A stretch of 64,000 bases of DNA from assembly GCF_013306565.1 (NCBI RefSeq), contig NZ_PZPO01000002.1, forward strand, positions 198,501 to 262,500, in the 5' to 3' direction. The translations under genes and the position numbers were made by a program. This document shows positions 58,184 to 64,000 of this stretch, in pieces. Source of the DNA: Hyphomicrobium sulfonivorans. Its GTDB lineage: Bacteria > Pseudomonadota > Alphaproteobacteria > Rhizobiales > Hyphomicrobiaceae. Position 1 is the first letter of the stretch. Each line of letters opens with the position of its first letter. The notes under the pieces are model-generated. The model did no database searches, was not told where the DNA came from, and was given only the letters and a program-made list of their open reading frames with translations.

Positions 58184-59056
58184 TTAACTGCGCCGCCGCA
58201 GCGTCAGCGTTGTCCAGTCGCCCATGCGCCGGCGCTCCACCAGCGTAAAGCCGTGCGCCAGATATGATGCGACTACCGTTGGCGCCTCAGGGTTCAGAAT
58301 GCCCGAGAGCACAGTGAAACCGCCCGGCCGCAGCCCCGCGCCAATGCCACCGGCAAGGCCCCGCAGCGGACCGGCGAGAATGTTGGCGATGATGAGATCG
58401 AACGGCGCCGCCGCGCGCAACGTTGGATGGGCGAGCCCAGCCGTGCAGGCGAACGTAATGTGCCGCACACCGTTTGCTTCGGCATTGGTGCGGGCAACAT
58501 CGACGGCAATTGGATCGTTATCCGAGGCATAGACGCGAGCGGCCGGCAATGCGCGCGCCGCCGCAATGGCCAACACGCCCGACCCGCAACCCAGATCCAG
58601 AATGCGCGTGAAATTGTAAGAGCGCGTCAGCCGGTCGATGGCGATCAGACAGCCAAGCGTGGTTTCGTGATGGGCGGTGCCAAAGGCTTCACCCGCATCG
58701 ATCAGGATCGATCGGGGCCCGTGCGGGATGCGATCGCGGTCATGGCTGCCGTGGACGACGAAACGCCCGGCGTTCACCGGCGGCAGTGCTGCCTGGGACA
58801 TCGCCACCCAGTTGAGATCGGGCAGATCCTCAAGCGTTACAGCGGGCAGATCCGCGCCAACCGTAGCGCTCAGTTGTTCTACGGCGACATCCGCGGCGGC
58901 GCGGTCTTCCCAGTAGGCCTCGATGCGCCACGCGGCTGGGCCGTCCTCAAACAGGGTGACGGCATCGGCGGCCGGATCGGCTTGCGATAGGATGTCTTCG
59001 ATCGTCTGCGCCAGGCCATGATCGGCCGCGCGCACGGAAAGCTTTGTGCTGGGCAT
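58184..59056 (-). CDS. prmA: ribosomal protein L11 methyltransferase
   Basis: PrmA (290 residues) trimethylates L11. The N-terminal substrate-recognition part is short, then SAM motif I ILDLGCGSGVLAIAAAR, the acidic loop VYASDNDPIAVDVARTNAEANG, and the catalytic-type segment FDLIIANILAGPL, plus GEAFGTAHHETTLGCL before motif I, all diagnostic. It lies 40 bases after the DUF3754 gene and 112 before the aminopeptidase, all on the minus strand, so the three are a likely operon. Confidence 0.94.
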   Translation of the reverse strand: MPSTKLSVRAADHGLAQTIEDILSQADPAADAVTLFEDGPAAWRIEAYWEDRAAADVAVEQLSATVGADLPAVTLEDLPDLNWVAMSQAALPPVNAGRFVVHGSHDRDRIPHGPRSILIDAGEAFGTAHHETTLGCLIAIDRLTRSYNFTRILDLGCGSGVLAIAAARALPAARVYASDNDPIAVDVARTNAEANGVRHITFACTAGLAHPTLRAAAPFDLIIANILAGPLRGLAGGIGAGLRPGGFTVLSGILNPEAPTVVASYLAHGFTLVERRRMGDWTTLTLRRRS

Positions 59057-59096
59057 GCGTATTCCAGATGTGTGAAGGGCAGCGCGCCCGAGCGGG

Positions 59097-60554
59097 TCAG
59101 CGGCTGCCCGAATATCCTTCGAACTCCATGCCCTCAGCGCTAACCGGATCGGGCAACTCGTCGAGGAAAAGATCCCACTTTTTGTCGATATGCAATGCGG
59201 CTTCTGCGGGAGGCATGGTTAGCAGGCGTCCATCGGGCTGCTCTACAACCAAACCGTCGGCCGTCAGACGTTCCAAAGCGTCGGAAATATCGAAATCGAC
59301 GCTGACCCCAAAGCTGGAAGCCAGATATTGCTCAATTGCTGCGTCGATGGCCTCGATGTCCTGCATATAGGCATCTTCCTTGGCCAGCACCGAATAAAGC
59401 AGCATTTCCTCTTTGATGTCTTCCTCTGCGGCGCGGGCAGCAAGCTTGAGCATGACGCCGCGATTGTCCGCCATGGCATGGAAGTAAAGGTTCTGCGCCA
59501 TCACCACCATGTAGCGCTGCTTCTGGTTCATGAAGTTCATCGTCTGGCGGAAGGCAATGCCGCCCAGGCCGAACAGCGCAGTAGCCGCGGCCACCGGATT
59601 TGACGCCAGCATGGCAATCTTGCCGGCCGCGCTGACAGTGCCGAGGGTGAGACCGCCGCCGGCCGTCGCGCTGAGCCGCAGCTTGTCATAGAAGCGGAAG
59701 CGCACGCGCGTGTTGGGAAACACCATCTCGATGTCGGAGCGCGGAATGTTCTTGAACAGCTTCATGTAAACGCACGATTCCTTCACTTCCGAAGGAATGG
59801 TCTCGCGTGCTTTTTTGACGAACTTCTCCGCATCGCGCCGATTGAGCTGCTGCGTTTGCATGACTTCGCGCACATGCTTTTCAAACGGCTTTACCTTGAA
59901 CAGCAGGAATAGCCGCTGGAAGATCGGAACGTCGAATTCCTCGCGCAGATAAAACTTGTTCCAGCGGCGGCGATGATTGCGACGCGACGAGGCGCCACGA
60001 TAAAACAACAGCAGCTCATCGAAGGCGCAAAGGTCGACATGCAGATCGAGACCGTAGGCGGAATCCTGTGTCAGGATTTGCGCGACATCCGAGTGCTGGA
60101 TCTGGACATAGTTTGCCTGCTGCAGAATTCGTTCCATGCCGCGCAGAATGCGATGCTGCATCACGGCCCGCTCGTCGGGCGTGAAGGCGCGCGTCATCAG
60201 CAGATCGCTGTCGGGGCTGAACGGCTCATACGTTTCTTCAAGCTCGTGCAGCTCGGCAGTATATTGCTGACGGCGCCAGTGATCGAGATAGCGGAAGAAG
60301 CGGCGCGCCTCCTGTGCCTGGCCGTTGGGCCATGCAGTGGGGGATGTCAGCCGATCCAGAAGAGCGAAGCGGGTAACCGGGATGAAACGCTCGCGGGGGC
60401 GCTCGCTTTCCGGCTTGATAGCGTCGAAGGCGGAAACCTCGTCATCGGTGCCCGTAACTGTGCCGGGCGCCTCCTGCGGCGGGCCATCAGCTCGGGCGTT
60501 GGAATAATCGGTCGCGATAGGCGCAGAAGCCGCCTGCGCGTCGATTGATGACAT
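59097..60554 (-). CDS. DUF3754 / TMEM143-like protein
   Basis: The 485-residue protein matches my recollection of DUF3754, the family that includes mitochondrial TMEM143. Landmarks are RFIPVTRFALLDRL near residue 60, SCVYMKLFKNIPRSDIEMVFPNTRVRFRFYDKLRL near 265-300 (shown in sequence order), and a Gly/Ala-rich hydrophobic pair at about 303-345 (GGLTLGTVSAAGKIAML, NPVAAATALFGLGGIAF). A C-terminal helical domain follows (AEEDIKEEMLLYSVLAKEDAY). No signal peptide is present; membrane attachment through the central hydrophobic part is likely. Function of the family is unknown. GGGAG precedes the ATG. Confidence 0.8.
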   Translation of the reverse strand: MSSIDAQAASAPIATDYSNARADGPPQEAPGTVTGTDDEVSAFDAIKPESERPRERFIPVTRFALLDRLTSPTAWPNGQAQEARRFFRYLDHWRRQQYTAELHELEETYEPFSPDSDLLMTRAFTPDERAVMQHRILRGMERILQQANYVQIQHSDVAQILTQDSAYGLDLHVDLCAFDELLLFYRGASSRRNHRRRWNKFYLREEFDVPIFQRLFLLFKVKPFEKHVREVMQTQQLNRRDAEKFVKKARETIPSEVKESCVYMKLFKNIPRSDIEMVFPNTRVRFRFYDKLRLSATAGGGLTLGTVSAAGKIAMLASNPVAAATALFGLGGIAFRQTMNFMNQKQRYMVVMAQNLYFHAMADNRGVMLKLAARAAEEDIKEEMLLYSVLAKEDAYMQDIEAIDAAIEQYLASSFGVSVDFDISDALERLTADGLVVEQPDGRLLTMPPAEAALHIDKKWDLFLDELPDPVSAEGMEFEGYSGSR

Positions 60555-60855
60555 TTTTCGCGCTCCCTCTAAACGCGGGCAAATACGATTTGCACGTGAG
60601 CCGGTGGGCCACGGTGCCCTATGTTGTTCTATTGTTGAAATAACTTGGTTGTCGAGACTTCGCCGGTGGAGGGGGCGATTTTGCGGCGCGCTTGTGGCCG
60701 GCTTTCGTCATTGTTTAATGGCCAGCGGTTCCAGGTGCGCGCCCCGGTTCCCATTGACCACGCGATTGCGTTGATAAAACGCATATCCGCCACAGTCGCG
60801 CCCTTGTTCACCATAAGAACACATCCATGCATGCCAACATGGAGAGGGCATAGCG
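60555..60855. other. divergent spacer between DUF3754 and J-domain genes
   Basis: About 300 bases with no gene. It must hold the promoters of the minus-strand DUF3754-prmA group and the plus-strand J-domain gene. I could not place them. Confidence 0.4.
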
Positions 60856-62358
60856 GTGCGTGGCGTTTTCCGCTGTCTGTTTGTAACAGTTCTCGCATTG
60901 GCGGGGCTTCAGCCGCTTGGCTCAGCGCTGGCTGACGAACGCATATCTATGCCATTCGAGTGCGCGATCATAGATGGTCGCATTGTTCTTCAACCTGACC
61001 GCTTGACCGAATACGCCGTTTTGGGCGTGCGTCATGAACGCAAGACATCAACCTGCGCACGGGATAGGGCTGGCGGGTGCCGTGCCGTGACTGCACATCG
61101 ATTTGATGTGGCCTGTAACGGTGGGGCCGCGGCATGGATCGATATCGCGGCTGAAATTCGCAATGCCTCTGCCAATCGTGTCTGGGTCGAAAACGGACAA
61201 CTCAATCTGGTGATGCCGCGCCGGGATACTGGCGAAGCGCAGAGGGAATGTCACCTTCGCGAAGCGCAGGCGGCTGCATCGGGTCACGATGTTGTCATTG
61301 AGGGCAATTGCCTGCCGTGGATGCGCAAAGCGGCGTTCGATCGTCTGGTGCTCCCGGCTGGATTCGCTCCGGTTGATGAGCTCGGTGCGCGGCTGACGTA
61401 TGCCGCCTCGCCGACCCCGCAATTTGCGCCCGTCTATGCCGCGCTGCTGTCTCCCGTGGCGATGACCACGCAGACCCGCACGCGCGAAACCACTGTCGCT
61501 GTTATCGATCCGGAGGCCATGCGCACTGCCGGCACGAGAATGCAGGCGTGGGATACGGTGCTGCAGCCGGAATACGGTCAAGATGATTGGGTGACGGTTG
61601 TGCATTCGGGCACCGCTGACGATGCGCCCGGCATTGTCGAGGTGAGCGTCGCACAAAACTCAGGACCAGAAGCGGCGGATAACGCTGCTGCGGGCGCGGT
61701 GCAGGTAACGAACGCGACGGAGCGCGGTTGGAGCGGCGTGTGGCTGGTGGCGTTTGGCTCTTTCAGCGTCGCCGCCATCGCTGCGCTGCTGATGAAGTTC
61801 ATGCCGCTGGTGCGCAGCCGTGCCCTTCGCTCGGCCCGCTCGCGGCTACGGCGGCGCAATGTTTCCATCGCCAATGCATCGACGACAGTTGCCGCGCTTC
61901 TGGAGCAAACGGCCGTCGCGGTGACACAGCTCAGAGGGGCGGGGCCTTTGCGTGAAGTGTTGTTAGGCGAAGTGCAGGCGGTGCGCGAACGCTCGGCGCA
62001 TATTGCACTTGCAGCAAGCAGAGCTGAAGTCGCGCCCGAAAAGGCAGGAATGCAGTATCGGGCGATGGTGCGCGATCTTGAGCGTATCCGGCGGATTGTC
62101 GACAGCGCTGCCGCAAGCTTGAAAAAGTCCCGCAATACGCAGTCGACGGTGCCCCAGACTACGAGTGAGGCCTATGACGTGTTGGGCGTCAATGCGCACG
62201 TGAGTGCGGGTGTGCTCAAGAAGATCGTCGACGCGCTGCGCATGAGCTGGCATCCGGACCACGCACGAGATGACGCGGACCGCGAGATGCGGGAGCAGCG
62301 CATTCGGCAGATCAACATCGCCTGGGATCTGATCAACGGTGAGCGCAAGGCAGCGTAG
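60856..62358 (+). CDS. membrane-spanning protein with cytosolic J-domain
   Basis: The 500-residue protein starts at a GTG preceded by GGAGAGG. A signal-like segment (residues 1-27, LFVTVLALAGLQPLGSALA) leads to a 260-residue outer part with several Cys (FECAIID, STCARDRAGGC, FDVACNG, AQRECHL, EGNCLPW) and no family I recognise. One membrane helix at about 293-313 (WLVAFGSFSVAAIAALLM) is followed by basic residues, then a helical linker. Residues 436-500 are a J-domain: AYDVLGVNAHVSAGVLKKIV, WHPDHA with the essential His-Pro-Asp, and IRQINIAWDLI. J-domains stimulate DnaK. The layout puts the J-domain in the cytosol and the Cys-rich part in the periplasm. pcm follows. Confidence 0.85.
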   Translation: MRGVFRCLFVTVLALAGLQPLGSALADERISMPFECAIIDGRIVLQPDRLTEYAVLGVRHERKTSTCARDRAGGCRAVTAHRFDVACNGGAAAWIDIAAEIRNASANRVWVENGQLNLVMPRRDTGEAQRECHLREAQAAASGHDVVIEGNCLPWMRKAAFDRLVLPAGFAPVDELGARLTYAASPTPQFAPVYAALLSPVAMTTQTRTRETTVAVIDPEAMRTAGTRMQAWDTVLQPEYGQDDWVTVVHSGTADDAPGIVEVSVAQNSGPEAADNAAAGAVQVTNATERGWSGVWLVAFGSFSVAAIAALLMKFMPLVRSRALRSARSRLRRRNVSIANASTTVAALLEQTAVAVTQLRGAGPLREVLLGEVQAVRERSAHIALAASRAEVAPEKAGMQYRAMVRDLERIRRIVDSAAASLKKSRNTQSTVPQTTSEAYDVLGVNAHVSAGVLKKIVDALRMSWHPDHARDDADREMREQRIRQINIAWDLINGERKAA

Positions 62359-62467
62359 CTGGCGCTTATCGATCGCGGCATTCGTCAGATCTAAGTCGAT
62401 TGCGATGGGGTCTGAATTCCGCTTGTAAACGGCTCGTGTGTTAGAAGCTCGGCATGTAATTGCTGAC

Positions 62468-63163
62468 ATGATGATGGAGGCTTCCATCGCACCTGGACCG
62501 AATGATGGGCGGGCAGCTGACCGTCAGCGCATGGTTGATGAGATCATCGCCATCGCTGCGGAGAGCATGCAAAGCTATCCTGCGGTTGCGCTCGATCCGG
62601 GGGTGTTGTCGGTGATGCGCCGGGTGCCGCGACATGAGTTCGTCCCTGGCGTCCGACGGCATGCGGCCTACCGTGACAGTCCGCTTGATATTGGTGATGG
62701 CCAGACGATATCGCAGCCTTTCATGGTCGCGCTTATGACCAGCCTGCTGCACCTAAAGCGTAGTGATCGCGTGTTGGAGATCGGCACCGGCTGCGGCTAT
62801 CAAACCGCGATACTGGCCGAGCTGGCGGGCGAAGTGTTTACGGTCGAGATTGTTGAAAGCCTTGCGAAGCGGGCGGCAGCCACGCTGACGCGGATGGGGT
62901 ATGCGAATGTGCGTACGCGCATCAGCGATGGAAACAGCGGCTGGCCGGAAGCGGCGCAGTTCGATTGCATCATCGTAACTGCGGCGCCCGATCGTATGCC
63001 TGACGCCATCGTTGCCCAGTTGAAAGAGGGTGGCCGCATGGTGATCCCGGTTGGCGGCAACGAGCAGACGCTAAAGGTGATTTGCAAGCGAGGCGGCGGA
63101 CAAATATCTGAAGGCGATATTATGCCTGTGCGGTTCGTGCCGTTTACCCGCAATGCCGGTTGA
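62468..63163 (+). CDS. pcm: protein-L-isoaspartate O-methyltransferase
   Basis: Pcm (231 residues from 62468) repairs isoaspartyl residues in aged proteins by methylation. Diagnostic parts are RVPRHEFVPGVRRHAAYRDSPLDIGDGQTISQPFMVALM, here spread over residues 50-90, the SAM motif VLEIGTGCGYQTAILAEL, and FDCIIVTAAPDRMPDAI. Three ATGs in frame (62468, 62471, 62474) and an earlier non-ATG codon at 62438 are candidate starts; none has a clear ribosome site. It begins about 110 bases after the J-domain gene on the same strand. Confidence 0.93.
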   Translation: MMMEASIAPGPNDGRAADRQRMVDEIIAIAAESMQSYPAVALDPGVLSVMRRVPRHEFVPGVRRHAAYRDSPLDIGDGQTISQPFMVALMTSLLHLKRSDRVLEIGTGCGYQTAILAELAGEVFTVEIVESLAKRAAATLTRMGYANVRTRISDGNSGWPEAAQFDCIIVTAAPDRMPDAIVAQLKEGGRMVIPVGGNEQTLKVICKRGGGQISEGDIMPVRFVPFTRNAG

Positions 63164-63237
63164 ACCTTAATCCTTAGCCCGGCCCGTAAGCAGCGTCGCG
63201 AAGCTCAATCCAACGCTCGCTGTTGCGATCAGCATGG

Positions 63238-63339
63238 AGTGCTTCCGGAAAAGTGGGAAGCGGTTTTCCGACAAGAAGCACGACAAAACAAACATCCAGA
63301 GCCGTTCCGCGATTCAACGAAACGCTGAAAGGGTCTAGC
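63238..63339 (-). repeat. dispersed intergenic repeat R1, copy 3 (inverted)
   Basis: Reverse complement of the element at 1972-2072 and 4665-4773: CTTCCGGAAAAGTGGGAAG, GTTTTCCGACAAGAAG, CAAAACAAAC, GCCGTTCCGCG, CAACGAAACGC. It ends three bases from the stop codon of the minus-strand gene at 63342. Confidence 0.75.
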
Positions 63340-63341
63340 GG

Positions 63342-63773
63342 CTACTTCCAGCTCCATACCAGATCTGTCTGGCTGTAATCGAAGGCGCGGCTGGGTGCGT
63401 TCTCGTCGCTCATGTCGAGCTCGCGGCCTTCGTCGTCGAACAGGCGGACCGTGCCGTCGATCAGTAGCGTTTTGCCGCCGATCTCACACTCGTAGGGCAC
63501 AGCCCGTGCGCCACCCAGTTCGTGCCAGTGGTTGCCAAAGCGCGAGCCGGTACAGATAAGCGTATCGGCGTCCAGCGTCTGTTGTTCCAGCTCAGCCCGG
63601 ATGGCTGCGATCAGGCGTTGCTCGTGCTTGAGCTGCTCCATCACATCGGAAAGCGGTATCGTCCCGCCAGCATATGCGGGAGCGGCAGCAAGCAGCGTTA
63701 CGGCAAGCGCGCCAAACATGCAGCGCTTGGTGATGTGCGTGACAACGAAAAACGCGGCTTTTGAAATATGCAT
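63342..63773 (-). CDS. exported hypothetical protein
   Basis: The 143-residue product has a signal peptide (MFGALAVTLLAAAPAYAGG from an internal ATG at 63719; the ORF also opens at 63773). The mature part has a short coiled helix (VMEQLKHEQRLIAAIRAELEQQ), one Cys pair (LICTGSRFG and YECEIGG) and a beta-rich end (KTLLIDGTVRLFDDEGRELDM). I do not recognise the family. Probably periplasmic. Single gene between pcm and the window edge. Confidence 0.68.
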   Translation of the reverse strand: MHISKAAFFVVTHITKRCMFGALAVTLLAAAPAYAGGTIPLSDVMEQLKHEQRLIAAIRAELEQQTLDADTLICTGSRFGNHWHELGGARAVPYECEIGGKTLLIDGTVRLFDDEGRELDMSDENAPSRAFDYSQTDLVWSWK

Positions 63774-63883
63774 TGCGCCTCACCCGGGCAAATTCACTTC
63801 AATTCAAACAGCCTATCGCAGGTCGCGGTGCCCGCCTAATAGTGTTGTGAAGGCACGGTGGTGCAAAGCATGGACAACGAAAA

Positions 63884-63907
63884 AAGGCCCCGCGCTTGCA
63901 GGGCCTT
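63884..63907 (-). terminator. terminator of the minus-strand edge gene
   Basis: AAGGCCC and GGGCCTT pair around a 10-base loop; read on the minus strand the stem is followed by a T-run. It lies about 30 bases beyond the stop at 63939. Confidence 0.75.
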
Positions 63908-63938
63908 CGATCGTTACGGACACCTTTGACGCGACACG

Positions 63939-64000
63939 TCAGACGGCGGAGTTGATCCAGTCTTCAAGGCGCTTCTTCTGCACCAGGGCACCGGTGTGCT
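63939..64000 (-). CDS. 3' end of a minus-strand gene cut by the window edge
   Basis: Only the last 19 or so codons are visible: HTGALVQKKRLEDWINSAV and a TGA. This ending (GAL-x-x-x-x-L-x-x-W-I) is like the C-terminal helix of thioredoxins, but the piece is too short to be sure. The terminator just beyond it supports that this is a true gene end. Confidence 0.5.
   Translation of the reverse strand, partial: HTGALVQKKRLEDWINSAV

Overview
This window is chromosomal DNA of an alphaproteobacterium, most likely of the order Hyphomicrobiales (Rhizobiales). The evidence is gene order (rnpB next to the dcw cluster, infC-rpmI-rplT-pheS-pheT, cspA beside infA), alphaproteobacterial versions of FtsZ, MurB, BamD and LpxC, a BA14K-like exported protein, and dispersed intergenic palindromes of the kind common in Rhizobiales. 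Codon use looks high-GC throughout. I see no integrase, transposase, phage gene, CRISPR array, tRNA or rRNA, so this is mostly core genome. Family assignments come from reading the translations; no database search was run.

Layout. 1-4.5 kb: minus-strand genes for an exported TPR protein, a cupin and the two membrane subunits of a TRAP transporter. 4.9-6.5 kb: an Mrp/HCF101-type Fe-S scaffold ATPase fused to a DUF971 domain. 6.7-12.2 kb: a translation block, infC (probable AUC start), rpmI, rplT, pheS, an unrecognised 77-residue gene, pheT. 12.4-16.7 kb: a nucleotidyltransferase-like protein, a small membrane protein, a type II NADH dehydrogenase and a convergent lytic transglycosylase. 16.9-25.5 kb: lepA, small exported proteins, an M15-type peptidase, cspA, a tailed IF-1, a thermonuclease, an SH3 protein and a membrane TPR protein. 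25.7-29.7 kb: GTP-type PEP carboxykinase, RNase P RNA, a Tyr/Pro-rich exported protein and a short DHFR-like protein.

30.1-54.8 kb is an uninterrupted plus-strand division and envelope cluster: mraZ, rsmH, ftsL, ftsI, murE, murF, mraY, murD, ftsW, murG, murC, murB, ddl, ftsQ, ftsA, ftsZ, lpxC, bamD, ligA. Many junctions overlap by 1-4 bases, implying coupled translation. A regular array of CCCA boxes with 10-bp period lies upstream of mraZ and looks like an MraZ operator. The gene recN, often found between bamD and ligA in this class, is absent. 54.8-64 kb: a sulfotransferase, a minus-strand group (a TMEM143-like DUF3754 protein, prmA, an aminopeptidase P), a membrane-spanning protein with a cytosolic J-domain followed by pcm, an exported hypothetical, and the 3' end of a minus-strand gene at the right edge.

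The items most worth following up are the bacterial HCF101-like architecture, the trans-envelope J-domain protein beside pcm, the MraZ box array, the AUC start of infC, the small gene inside pheS-pheT, and two families of dispersed palindromic repeats.
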